A DNA stretch of 64,000 nucleotides from positions 1 to 64,000 of the forward strand of contig NZ_JAQWGB010000073.1 in the NCBI RefSeq assembly GCF_029238425.1, in the 5' to 3' direction. The notes under the pieces were generated by a model. The model saw only the letters and a list, made by a program, of their open reading frames with translations, was not told the DNA's origin and did no database searches. The stretch comes from Flavicella sp. (GTDB lineage: Bacteria > Bacteroidota > Bacteroidia > Flavobacteriales > Flavobacteriaceae). Both the position numbers and the translations under genes were made by a program. Shown in pieces: positions 19,540-27,863 of this stretch (within the stretch, counting starts at the first letter, position 1; every line of letters begins with the position of its first letter).

Positions 19540-20172
19540 TTATTGTTTAATTGTCTCCACTAAAATGCTGTTAGAAGTCTCAGAAACTCTGTTGTCTACT
19601 TTGGACTCTAATCTGTAGTAGTAAATCTTAAGCCCCTCTAAACCTGTGACTGTGTGTGACGAACCAGAAACATTAATTCCATCATATCCTGGAATGTAAA
19701 CTGGAGGGTCGGATGTAAAGTTGTTTTTAGAGACGTATAGCGTGTAATCGGTTACACCTGCTACTGCATTCCAGTTTGCTTGAAATCCTGATTGAGTGAT
19801 ATTGGTTCCCGTGGTTGCTACAGGTGCATCAGGTAAGGTAATTACACTAATGGTATTGGAGTATCCAGACGGATTTTGATTTAGGTTTGTGGCTCTAACT
19901 CTGTAAAAATATTGGGTGTTTGAGTTTAGTTGAGTTACAGAAGTAGATGCGCCCAAATTTGATTGTATCAAAGGGTTTGCAAAAGTTGATTCAGTTGCTG
20001 TTTGAAGTTCGTATTCAGTGGCATTTGTTGCGCTATTCCAATTTGCGAAAAATGTTGAGTTTGTTATGTCTGTTGCTTCGGTTGCAGTTGGAGTTTCTGT
20101 TTCTGGGTTTGAATCTTCTTTGCTGCATCCTATTGATATAGTGAGTGCTAAAAGGTAAATAATATTTTTCAT
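19540..20172 (-). CDS. Fibronectin type III lipoprotein
   Basis: A 210-aa lipoprotein: signal peptide with lipobox SIGC, Cys16 as the lipidated residue, then an acidic 'SKEDSNPETETP' linker typical of Bacteroidota surface export. Two fibronectin type III domains follow (about residues 33-112 and 115-205), each with a buried 'FxANWNxxxxxTxYxL' core. It is probably anchored in the outer membrane. Translation order places it before the GloVer T9SS protein, suggesting a surface pair, but no binding partner or function is known. Confidence 0.82.
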   Translation of the reverse strand: MKNIIYLLALTISIGCSKEDSNPETETPTATEATDITNSTFFANWNSATNATEYELQTATESTFANPLIQSNLGASTSVTQLNSNTQYFYRVRATNLNQNPSGYSNTISVITLPDAPVATTGTNITQSGFQANWNAVAGVTDYTLYVSKNNFTSDPPVYIPGYDGINVSGSSHTVTGLEGLKIYYYRLESKVDNRVSETSNSILVETIKQ

Positions 20173-20360
20173 GTGATATGTTTTCTTAAATGTAAGAATT
20201 TTTTTTAATAAAATACATGAAAAATTTAGACTGGTTAATGAGCTTAGTTTTAAGGTTGTTTACCTGTGTTGTTCAGTGTAAGAATACACCATGTGGTATC
20301 GGTGTGTTTGCGGATTTTAAAGTAATAAAATAAACACTTCCAACTCCGCTAAAACTTTCG

Positions 20361-20368
20361 TAATTTTG
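20361..20368 (+). promoter_or_regulatory. Putative -7 element (TAATTTTG) for the gatCAB-aspS operon
   Basis: TAATTTTG fits TAnnTTTG, 39 bp before the first ATG of the operon. A matching -33 TTG is not apparent. Confidence 0.4.
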
Positions 20369-20407
20369 CAAGCTTAAAAGTTTGATTTATAAACTAAATA
20401 AAAAGAC

Positions 20408-20677
20408 ATGAGTAAAATAATGACAGTCGACATATTGTCGAGTATTAAAGGAGCAAAGCCGTCCGAATCGGTGAATCAATTATTTGATGTGATTAGAAAT
20501 GCACATCCGACAAATAATAATGCTGCTAATAATGTCAATATTAATGCGGTGTCAGTGAGTGATTTGAGAGAGGATGTTGTTGTGGAAAGTGGCGAGATCG
20601 AAAGAGAAATCATCAAAGAAAACTTCCCGAATGAAAAGGATGGTTATTTAGTTGTTTCAAAAGTTATTGAAGATTAA
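20408..20677 (+). CDS. GatC-like subunit of tRNA-dependent amidotransferase, divergent N-terminus
   Basis: An 89-aa protein. Its C-terminal half matches GatC: 'LREDVVV' followed by 'ENFPNEKDGYLVVSKVIED', compared with the family ending LRED...NAP...DGYFxVPxVLE. GatC holds GatA and GatB together in the enzyme that converts Asp-tRNA(Asn) or Glu-tRNA(Gln) to the amide form. The N-terminal half does not show the usual GatC helices (V-x-H-L-A-R-L-x-L) and has an Asn-rich stretch (NNNAANNVNIN). It lies one base before gatA. Position and C-terminus argue for a GatC role; the N-terminal difference makes the assignment probable rather than certain. Confidence 0.65.
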   Translation: MSKIMTVDILSSIKGAKPSESVNQLFDVIRNAHPTNNNAANNVNINAVSVSDLREDVVVESGEIEREIIKENFPNEKDGYLVVSKVIED

Positions 20678-20678
20678 G

Positions 20679-22079
20679 ATGAACTCTCAGATAAAAGAAA
20701 TACACCAGCAATTGGTGTCTAAACAGATAACTTGTACTGCTTTGGTGCAAGAAAAATTAGACTTATTAAAGCAAAACACACACAATACCGTAAATTCTTT
20801 GTTGGAAGATTCAGCATTGGAAGCAGCGGCAAAAGTGGATGCAAAAATAGCGAATGGTGAAGAAATAGGTTTGTTGGAAGGAATTCCATTTGGAATCAAA
20901 GATGTGTATATGGTTCAAGGAACCTATACAACTGCAAGTTCGGATTTATTAAAAAAATATAAATCTGCTTATACGGCTACTGCGATTCAGAAATTGTTAG
21001 ATGCCGGAGCTATTCCTTTGGTAAAAGAAAACTGTGATAGTTTTGGTCATGGATCTTCTTCTGAAAACACGATTTTTGGAGCTGTAAAGAATGCCGTAGA
21101 TGAAACATTGGTTTCAGGTGGTTCGAGCGGAGGATCTGCTGTAAACGTAGCAAAAGATTATACCGTATTTTCTATTGGAGGAGATACTGGTGGGTCAATA
21201 CGTCAACCTGCAGGATACAATAATATTTATGGATTGAAACCAACTTATGGTAGAATTTCTAGATATGGAATTATGGCTTACGCTTCTTCTACAGATTGCG
21301 TTGGACCATTAGCAAAATCTATTGAAGATATTAGAATTGTGTTGAATGTAATGAGTGGTAAAGATGGAAAAGATCAAACTACGTATGCATCTGATGAAAT
21401 TTTAGAAAACGCAATAACTTCAGTTGACGGAGTGAAAACGGTAGGGTATTTCAAAAACTTTATTGAAAGTGAAGCGATAGACCCAACAGTAAAAGCTGAT
21501 TTTTTAGCTGCGATAGAGAAAATCAAAGCAAAAGGAATTGAGGTGAAAGAATTGGATTTCTTCAAGTCAGATACATTGGTGTCTACCTATTATACCTTAG
21601 CGATGGCAGAAACAGCATCTAACTTATCTAGGTTAGATGGTACCAATTATGGAAATAGAATAGAAGATAAAAACTTAAAAGAAACCTATGCAGTGACGCG
21701 TTCAGAGAATTTTTCTGAAGAAACAAAACGCAGAGTTGTAGGAGGAAATCAAGTATTGTCTCAAGGGTTTTCTGATGCTATTTATTTGAAAGGATTGGCA
21801 TTGAGAGATCAGATTTCTGAGAATTTTGAAAAGGATTTTGAGGAAGTTGATATTATTTTGTCACCAGTAACACCTGCTGCCCCTCCAGTAATTGGAGATA
21901 GTTTAAAGGATCCTTTAGCGATGTATTTGTCTGATGAGTATACGGTAGGGTTTAGTTTGGGGCAACTTCCAACATTGACAGTACCACAAGGTACCGTTAC
22001 AGGTTTGCAAATTACTGCAGCAAAAAGAAATGAAGAACAAGTATTGAAGTTTGCTAACTTCTTAAAAGATACATTATAA
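20679..22079 (+). CDS. gatA: Aspartyl/glutamyl-tRNA amidotransferase subunit A (amidase family)
   Basis: The glutaminase/amidase subunit, 466 aa, that releases ammonia from glutamine for tRNA-bound Asp or Glu. The Ser-cisSer-Lys triad is readable: the Lys in GIPFGIKDVY, the cis-Ser and flanking loop in SGGSSGGSAVNVA, and the nucleophile Ser in GGDTGGSIRQPAGY. I chose the ATG at 20679 (MNSQIKEIHQQ), one base after the GatC-like stop, rather than an upstream TTG. The stop overlaps the next ATG by one base (TAATG). Amidases outside GatCAB look similar; the operon with GatB settles it. Confidence 0.9.
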   Translation: MNSQIKEIHQQLVSKQITCTALVQEKLDLLKQNTHNTVNSLLEDSALEAAAKVDAKIANGEEIGLLEGIPFGIKDVYMVQGTYTTASSDLLKKYKSAYTATAIQKLLDAGAIPLVKENCDSFGHGSSSENTIFGAVKNAVDETLVSGGSSGGSAVNVAKDYTVFSIGGDTGGSIRQPAGYNNIYGLKPTYGRISRYGIMAYASSTDCVGPLAKSIEDIRIVLNVMSGKDGKDQTTYASDEILENAITSVDGVKTVGYFKNFIESEAIDPTVKADFLAAIEKIKAKGIEVKELDFFKSDTLVSTYYTLAMAETASNLSRLDGTNYGNRIEDKNLKETYAVTRSENFSEETKRRVVGGNQVLSQGFSDAIYLKGLALRDQISENFEKDFEEVDIILSPVTPAAPPVIGDSLKDPLAMYLSDEYTVGFSLGQLPTLTVPQGTVTGLQITAAKRNEEQVLKFANFLKDTL

Positions 22080-25000
22080 TGGAATTAGAGCAATTAAACT
22101 CGGCTATTGAAGCCCACGATTTAGAATTGGTAATCGGATTAGAAACACATGTTCGATTGAATACCAAAACGAAGTTGTTTTGTTCTTGTCCAAATCAAGA
22201 AATTGAAACACCAAATGAAAATATTTGTTCTGTTTGTACTGGACAAATGGGAGTGTTGCCAGCAGTAAATAAAGAAGCGATTTCGAAAGCTGTTTATTTT
22301 GGTAAGGCAGTAAACTCTACTTTTTCTAATGAGGTCATTTCATGGGATCGTAAACATTACGAATATCCAGATAACCCAAAAAATATTCAAATTACACAAT
22401 TTCACAATCCAGTAATTCCTGATGGACAAGTTTCTTGTTATAGAAATGATGGGTCTCAGTTTACTGTGGAATTGACGCAAGTGCATATTGAGGAGGATGC
22501 TGCGAAATTAATGCATGAGAAAAAAGTCTCATTGGTTGATTTTAACAAAGCAGGGGTTCCTTTGATTGAGATTGTTACAGAACCTTGTGTTCGTAATATA
22601 GAAGATGCTTCAACTTATGCACAATATATTCAACGTATCGTTCAGAACTTAAAAATATCTGAAGCGAATCTTGAAAAAGGAGAATTTAAGTCAGATGTTT
22701 CTGTTTCCTTAAGAAAAAAGGGAAGTAATGACATGAATCCAAGAACTGAAATCAAAAACTTGAACTCGTTTAAGTTTATGGTGGATTCTTTGAAAGAAGA
22801 AGTTGAGAAGCAATTGAACTATTATACAGAGCATAAAGAATTTCGTCCAGAACAAACGACGGTTTTATGGGATGCTGAATTGAAGCAAACCAAAACAATG
22901 CGTAAAAAAGAATTTGAAGCGGATTACCGTTTTATTTCTGAGCCAGATTTGCCTTTTGTTTCTATAAAAGATGTGGTAGATAGTATTACAGTAGATGCCA
23001 ATGTATTGCCATATGCTGTAGAATCTATTTTAATTGAAGGTGGTGTATTGCCTCAAGACGCAAAGTTTTTTACGGCTGATTCTTTGCGTTCAGATGTTTT
23101 TGTTGCGATCAATACGGTATTAAATGACCCATCTTTTGTTGCAAAAACATTGTCAAATAATATAAAACCTGAAGAATATACTAAGATAGCAAATTTAGCC
23201 GACTTGGTTGAAATCTTCAGTATGTTCAAAGAGAATAAAGTAACGGTTGTATTGGTTCAAAATGGAATCAAATCGTTGTTGGCCGATTCGAGTTTTGACT
23301 ACAAAAAATATTTTGCTGACAATACGATTTCGGAAGATCAGATAAAAGAGGCTATCGAAAAAGTGATCTCTGAAAACGAGGCTGTAGCAAATGATATCAA
23401 AGGTGGGAATCAAGGAAAAGCAGGAATCCTTGTTGGAAAGGTAATTGCCATTATCGGAAAAGGAGCTTCGGGAAAAGTAATTCGTCAAGGTATTTTGGAT
23501 GCTTTGTCTGGAGTACAAAGTACAAAGTCAGAAGTACAAAGTTCAGTTGAGGGGAAAGAACTTAAGACTGAGGACTCAGAACTTAAGACTGTCGAAGAAC
23601 TTCCAGAAATTCCTTTGGTAATTAAAGATGAGTACAGAACACATAAAACTTCTGATTTATCGGAAGAAACGATTGGTGATGAGGTTACTTTGGCGGGTTG
23701 GGTTTCTAGTGTTCGTGATCATGGTGAGTTGATGTTTATTGATTTACGTGATTCGAGTAATGAGATCATGCAAGTTCGTTTGAGTAGAGAAACTTTTGCG
23801 AATTTAGACGACTTGGTGAAATTGAAACCGGAATCTGTGATTACGGTTACAGGTAAGGTTGTATTGCGTAAAGAAGAAGATTTCAATGCAGGACTACGTT
23901 CAGGAAAAATTGAGTTGGAAACTGCTGAGTTAGAAATTTTAAATTTATCTAGAACACTTCCCTTTGAAATCAAAAGAGCAGCACGTTCTAACGAAGCAGT
24001 GCGTTTTGAATACAAGTTCTTAGATCATAGAAATGATGATGTTAGAAGAGCGGTTGTTAATCGTCATAGAGTGATCAAATTGATGCGTGATATTTTAGAT
24101 GAACAAGAGTTCTTAGAAATTGAAACACCAATTTTAACAGCAGGTACAGATGAAGGAGCAAGAGAGTTTATTGTTCCGACAAGAAAGCAAGCAGGTTCTT
24201 TTTATACCTTGCCACAAGCGCCACAACAGTTCAAGCAAATGTTGATGGTTGGTGGGTTTGAAAAGTATTTCCAGATTGCACGTTGTTTCCGTGATGAGGA
24301 TTCTCGTGGAGACCGTCAGCCTGAGTTTACACAATTAGATATTGAAATGGCCTATGCAAGTATGCAGCAGATCATTGATTTGAATACAAATATGTTCAAT
24401 GACATCGTCAAAAAAATCTATGGTAAAAAATGGATTTTGAAACCTTTTGAGGTGATTACTTACAAAGATGCTATGGATAAGTATGGTTGTGATCGACCAG
24501 ATTTACGTTTCGGATTGCAAATGCAAGATATTACAGAGATTGTAAAAAATACTACTTTCCAAGTGTTTAGCAAGCCAATTGAAGACGGCGGTATCGTAAA
24601 ATGTATCAAGGTTTCTGCAGAAGAGCAGGGAAGTAAGCGTATGTCTAAAGGTCAGATTGAAAAATTGACTGCCATTGCGCAAAATCATGGTTTAGGAGGG
24701 TTGGCTTATATCATCGTAAATGAAAATGATTTACAGTCTCCAATTATCAAATTCCTAGGTGAAGAAATTGCATCAGGAATTATTGCAGCAACAGAAGCTA
24801 AAGTAGGAGATATTGTATTCTTCTCGGCGGCTGATTACGATACAGCAAATAAAGCTTTAGATGCAGTTCGTCAAGAATTAGGAGCGATGTTACGTTTGAT
24901 CAATCCAAAGGAATTAAGACCTGCATGGGTTGTAGATTTCCCGATGTTTGAAAAAACTGACGAGGGACGTTGGACCTTTACCCACAATCCATTCTCTATG

Positions 25001-25414
25001 CCAGCTATGTATGATTTAGACAAGCATATGAATGGTAAAGAGGAAGAGATTGGAAGTATTATTGCACAGCAATACGATCTGATTTTGAATGGATATGAAA
25101 TAGGAGGAGGATCTGTTCGTGCTCACAAACCTGAAATTTTAGAAGCAACTTATAAAAATATGGGTTATGATAAAGAAGGGATGCTAAAGAGTGTTGGAAC
25201 TATGTATGAAGCTTTTCATTACGGAGCACCACCACATGGAGGTATTGCTTGGGGAGTAGATCGTTTGATGATGATTTTAGAGAAAAAAGCATCAATACGT
25301 GAGGTCATGGCTTTCCCTAAAACAGGTTCAAGTGAAGATTTATTATTTGGAAGTCCATCTCCTTTATCTGATAAAAAAGTAGAAGAGATGAATGTGAAGA
25401 TTATGAGGAAATAA
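22079..25414 (+). CDS. gatB-aspS: GatB-AspRS fusion: amidotransferase subunit B joined to aspartyl-tRNA synthetase
   Basis: A 1111-aa two-enzyme protein. Residues 1-475 are GatB: VIGLETHVRL, a zinc-type Cys quartet (FCSCPN...CSVCTGQ), the Mg-site region RKHYEYPDNPK and EIKNLNSF, then the C-terminal tail domain. Residues 478-515 are a polar linker. Residues 516-1111 are a complete bacterial-type AspRS: OB-fold anticodon domain, motif 2 FRDEDSRGDRQPEF (about 737), GAD insertion, motif 3 GVDRLMMILE (about 1058). Residue His548 in the VRDHG loop is the position where His, not Leu, has been linked to non-discriminating AspRS. Together they would charge tRNA(Asn) with Asp and then amidate it. Fused forms exist in flavobacteria, but function of this copy is inferred. 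Confidence 0.93.
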   Translation: MELEQLNSAIEAHDLELVIGLETHVRLNTKTKLFCSCPNQEIETPNENICSVCTGQMGVLPAVNKEAISKAVYFGKAVNSTFSNEVISWDRKHYEYPDNPKNIQITQFHNPVIPDGQVSCYRNDGSQFTVELTQVHIEEDAAKLMHEKKVSLVDFNKAGVPLIEIVTEPCVRNIEDASTYAQYIQRIVQNLKISEANLEKGEFKSDVSVSLRKKGSNDMNPRTEIKNLNSFKFMVDSLKEEVEKQLNYYTEHKEFRPEQTTVLWDAELKQTKTMRKKEFEADYRFISEPDLPFVSIKDVVDSITVDANVLPYAVESILIEGGVLPQDAKFFTADSLRSDVFVAINTVLNDPSFVAKTLSNNIKPEEYTKIANLADLVEIFSMFKENKVTVVLVQNGIKSLLADSSFDYKKYFADNTISEDQIKEAIEKVISENEAVANDIKGGNQGKAGILVGKVIAIIGKGASGKVIRQGILDALSGVQSTKSEVQSSVEGKELKTEDSELKTVEELPEIPLVIKDEYRTHKTSDLSEETIGDEVTLAGWVSSVRDHGELMFIDLRDSSNEIMQVRLSRETFANLDDLVKLKPESVITVTGKVVLRKEEDFNAGLRSGKIELETAELEILNLSRTLPFEIKRAARSNEAVRFEYKFLDHRNDDVRRAVVNRHRVIKLMRDILDEQEFLEIETPILTAGTDEGAREFIVPTRKQAGSFYTLPQAPQQFKQMLMVGGFEKYFQIARCFRDEDSRGDRQPEFTQLDIEMAYASMQQIIDLNTNMFNDIVKKIYGKKWILKPFEVITYKDAMDKYGCDRPDLRFGLQMQDITEIVKNTTFQVFSKPIEDGGIVKCIKVSAEEQGSKRMSKGQIEKLTAIAQNHGLGGLAYIIVNENDLQSPIIKFLGEEIASGIIAATEAKVGDIVFFSAADYDTANKALDAVRQELGAMLRLINPKELRPAWVVDFPMFEKTDEGRWTFTHNPFSMPAMYDLDKHMNGKEEEIGSIIAQQYDLILNGYEIGGGSVRAHKPEILEATYKNMGYDKEGMLKSVGTMYEAFHYGAPPHGGIAWGVDRLMMILEKKASIREVMAFPKTGSSEDLLFGSPSPLSDKKVEEMNVKIMRK
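23511..23592 (+). repeat. Short direct repeats encoding the GatB-AspRS linker
   Basis: GTACAAAG occurs three times (23513, 23520, 23534), and AACTTAAGACTG occurs twice (23559, 23580) in frame. The stretch encodes a Ser/Glu/Lys-rich linker and looks more like the spacer repeats between nearby genes than like coding sequence. Confidence 0.8.
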
Positions 25415-25427
25415 TTCTCAATATTTT

Positions 25428-25460
25428 AAAAAGCCGGTTTTTAAACCGGCTTTTTTTTTG
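25428..25460 (+). terminator. Intrinsic terminator after gatB-aspS
   Basis: AAAGCCGGTTT pairs with AAACCGGCTTT around a TT loop and is followed by a long T-run, 14 bp past the stop codon. It separates the aminoacyl-tRNA operon from the trp leader. Confidence 0.93.
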
Positions 25461-25472
25461 GGAACATATTTT

Positions 25473-25514
25473 TATCTTTGAGGTTTAATAAATTAAAAAA
25501 AAATGTTACATTTG
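25473..25514 (+). promoter_or_regulatory. trp operon promoter region (two -7-like elements)
   Basis: TATCTTTG (25473-25480) and TACATTTG (25507-25514) both fit TAnnTTTG. The second would start the transcript about ten bases before the leader-peptide ATG. A TTTG at 25477-25480 lies 26 bp upstream of the second element, a little wider than usual for a -33 box. Confidence 0.5.
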
Positions 25515-25531
25515 TTGCTCAATAATACAAG

Positions 25532-25582
25532 ATGATAAATAATACAAATAATACGTGGTGGTGGAACTCTCTTAATCAATAA
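25532..25582 (+). CDS. trpL: trp operon leader peptide (three consecutive Trp codons)
   Basis: A 16-codon frame, MINNTNNTWWWNSLNQ, ends in TAA at 25580-25582. Codons 9-11 are TGG TGG TGG, although Trp is the rarest residue, which points strongly to a ribosome-sensing leader peptide. It lies between the promoter region and the attenuator hairpin, 158 bp before trpE. A ribosome stalled on the Trp codons would leave the bases just after the stop free to pair and block terminator formation; with Trp available the ribosome reaches the stop codon and covers them. No function other than regulation is expected. Confidence 0.88.
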   Translation: MINNTNNTWWWNSLNQ

Positions 25583-25654
25583 GTGAGAAGAATCCTACGT
25601 TTTGTATTTCATGCAATAAATTATAAAGGCTTATCTCACGATAAGTTTTTTTTT
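25579..25654 (+). promoter_or_regulatory. trp attenuator: anti-terminator and terminator hairpins
   Basis: The terminator is CTTATC (25630-25635) / GATAAG (25640-25645) with a TCAC loop and nine Ts. Alternative pairings overlap it: GTGAGA (25583-25588) with TCTCAC (25634-25639), and ATAAG (25579-25583) with CTTAT (25630-25634). The upstream strand begins at the leader-peptide stop codon, the spot a terminating ribosome would cover. This is the classic layout of ribosome-mediated attenuation. Confidence 0.8.
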
Positions 25655-25740
25655 GTTTTAGATAGAACTAAAACAAAGAGCTAAAAGAAAATATTTATAG
25701 AATACAACAATTTTAAAATTGTTGTTTATAAAAGATAAAA

Positions 25741-27135
25741 ATGAAGAAAATTAAATTTAAATCCATCACAAAAACGCTTATAGCAGATACGGTAACTCCC
25801 GTAGGTTTGTATTTGAAATTTAGAGATAAGTTTGCAAATACTTTGTTGTTAGAAAGTTCGGATTATCATAGTAAAGAAGAAAGTTTTTCTTTTTTATGCG
25901 TGGACCCTGTCGTTACCATAAAAGCAGAAGATCATCATTTGTCATTGTCTTATAAAGGTGATGAACTGGAAAATCAGAAATTAGAGAATGCTAATTTTTA
26001 TGACATTTTTCAGAATTATACTGATCGTATTGACTTGGAGTGTGATCCTGAAATAAAAGGATTTAATGGTTTGTATGGGTATACAACGTATGATGGAGTT
26101 CAATATTTTGAAAATATTGAACTGAAATCAAAAGATGCTCCATCTGCAATTCCATTAATGCAATATAGTTTTTTCAGATTTGTGATCGCAATCAACCATT
26201 TTAATGATGAAATGATTTTGATTGAAAATTTAGAAGAAAATGAAACGACTAGATTGGACGAAATTGAAACAATATTAAAATCTAAATCTTACAATACACA
26301 AGATTTTTCTTTTGAAGGAAAAGAAACTTCTAATTGTACGGATGAAGATTTTAAAGAATATGTACGAAAAGGAAAAGCCCATTGTAAAAGAGGAGACGTT
26401 TTTCAGATCGTTTTATCACGTCAGTTTCAACAATCATTTAAAGGGGATGAATTTAATGTGTACAGAGCATTACGTTCTATAAACCCTTCTCCTTATTTGT
26501 TTTATTTCGATTATGGAAGCTTTAAGTTGATGGGGTCTTCTCCTGAGGCTCAAATTAAAGTGGGAAAAGGAAAAGCAATCATCAATCCTATCGCCGGTAC
26601 TTTTAGAAGAACTGGAGACATGAGTGAGGATATAAAATTAGGGAAAAAACTATCTGAAGATACTAAGGAAACTGCAGAGCATGTAATGTTAGTTGACTTG
26701 GCTCGTAATGATTTGAGTAAGCATGCGGATCATGTTTCTGTTGAGGTATTTAAGGAAGTACAATATTTTAGTCATGTCATTCATTTGGTTTCTACCGTTC
26801 AGGGAGATATCAAAGGAAATCCAATTGAAATTGTTGGAGACACTTTCCCAGCCGGAACTTTGAGTGGAGCGCCTAAATATAAAGCCATGGAATTGATTGA
26901 TACTTATGAAAACCAAACACGTGGTTTTTATGGTGGAGCAGTTGGAGTTATTGGACTGGATGGTTCTGTAAATTTGGCTATTGCAATTCGTTCGTTTGTA
27001 AGTAAAAACAATGTTTTATACTCTCAGGCTGGAGCTGGAATTGTAATCAATTCTGATGAGGAAAGTGAATTACAAGAGGTAAATAATAAATTAGCCGCAT
27101 TAAAGAAAGCTTTGGTATTGGCAGAGAAAATTTAG
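25741..27135 (+). CDS. trpE: Anthranilate synthase component I
   Basis: Converts chorismate plus ammonia to anthranilate, the first step of tryptophan synthesis. The 464-aa protein contains the LLESSD segment (about residue 38), the site of Trp feedback binding, and a complete chorismate-binding domain: CKRGDVFQIVLSRQF, GSSPEAQ, NPIAGTFRRTG, EHVMLVDLARNDL, FPAGTLSGAPK and GFYGGAVG. It is the first structural gene after the leader. The adjacent trpG supplies the glutaminase subunit. Confidence 0.96.
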   Translation: MKKIKFKSITKTLIADTVTPVGLYLKFRDKFANTLLLESSDYHSKEESFSFLCVDPVVTIKAEDHHLSLSYKGDELENQKLENANFYDIFQNYTDRIDLECDPEIKGFNGLYGYTTYDGVQYFENIELKSKDAPSAIPLMQYSFFRFVIAINHFNDEMILIENLEENETTRLDEIETILKSKSYNTQDFSFEGKETSNCTDEDFKEYVRKGKAHCKRGDVFQIVLSRQFQQSFKGDEFNVYRALRSINPSPYLFYFDYGSFKLMGSSPEAQIKVGKGKAIINPIAGTFRRTGDMSEDIKLGKKLSEDTKETAEHVMLVDLARNDLSKHADHVSVEVFKEVQYFSHVIHLVSTVQGDIKGNPIEIVGDTFPAGTLSGAPKYKAMELIDTYENQTRGFYGGAVGVIGLDGSVNLAIAIRSFVSKNNVLYSQAGAGIVINSDEESELQEVNNKLAALKKALVLAEKI

Positions 27136-27176
27136 TTGAGTTTTTAGTGTTTGGTTGGTCATTTTAATAGGGCAAA

Positions 27177-27210
27177 CAGTTACACAGTTCAACAATTAAC
27201 AATTCAACAG
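27177..27210 (+). repeat. Short CAGTT/ATTCAACA-type repeats in the trpE-trpG spacer
   Basis: A run of related 7-8 bp words (CAGTTACA, CAGTTCAACA, ATTAACA, ATTCAACA) fills the spacer. Similar spacer words occur before trpD and in the GatB-AspRS linker. Their function, if any, is unknown. Confidence 0.6.
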
Positions 27211-27216
27211 AATAAA

Positions 27217-27795
27217 ATGAAAATATTAATATTAGATAATTACGATTCTTTTACCTACAACTTGGTTCATATGGTGGAAGAAATTACTGGGGTATTTCCG
27301 GATGTATATAGAAATGATAAAATTTCTATAGAAAATGTTGGGAATTATGATTTGATAATGTTGTCTCCAGGACCTGGAATTCCAGATGAAGCAGGAATTT
27401 TAAAGGATGTTATTCGAACTTATGCGGCAACAAAACCAATTTTTGCAGTGTGTTTAGGATTGCAAGCAATTACAGAAGTTTTCGGAGGTACCATCATCAA
27501 TATGGATAAAGTGTATCATGGTGTGGCAACGGAAATGACAGTTACTGATAAGGATGCTTTAATTTTTCAAGGTTTGCCTGAGAAATTTGAAGCTGCTAGA
27601 TATCATTCTTGGATTGCCCAAAACGAGGATTTTCCGGAAGAATTAAAAATTACGGCTGTTGATGATGAAGGTGGAATTATGGCTTTGGCTCATAAAACCT
27701 ATAATGTAAGTGCAGTTCAGTTTCATCCAGAATCTATCTTAACTCCTTTGGGAGAAAAAATGGTTAGAAATTTTATAGAAAACTTAAAAGGGTAG
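27217..27795 (+). CDS. trpG: Anthranilate synthase component II (glutamine amidotransferase)
   Basis: A 192-aa class I glutamine amidotransferase that feeds ammonia to TrpE. The start MKILILDNYDSFTYNLVH is the family's standard N-terminus; an in-frame ATG 66 bp upstream would add a repeat-derived extension and is rejected. Motifs: LSPGPGIPDEAG, the nucleophile Cys in FAVCLGLQAI, and the His/Glu pair in VQFHPESIL. It ends 68 bp before trpD. No fusion to TrpD is seen. Confidence 0.95.
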   Translation: MKILILDNYDSFTYNLVHMVEEITGVFPDVYRNDKISIENVGNYDLIMLSPGPGIPDEAGILKDVIRTYAATKPIFAVCLGLQAITEVFGGTIINMDKVYHGVATEMTVTDKDALIFQGLPEKFEAARYHSWIAQNEDFPEELKITAVDDEGGIMALAHKTYNVSAVQFHPESILTPLGEKMVRNFIENLKG

Positions 27796-27863
27796 TTGGA
27801 AATAGGATGTTGGTATGTAGAAAGTTCCAACGACCAAGTACAAACTACCAAATACCTTAAAAA

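Noticed and set aside
20652-20678. Upstream TTG start for gatA
   Set aside because: Would overlap the GatC-like gene and add nine residues unlike the family; the ATG at 20679 follows the stop by one base.
27151-27216. Upstream ATG for trpG
   Set aside because: The extra 22 residues come from the spacer repeats; the family N-terminus MKILILDNYDSFTYN starts at 27217.
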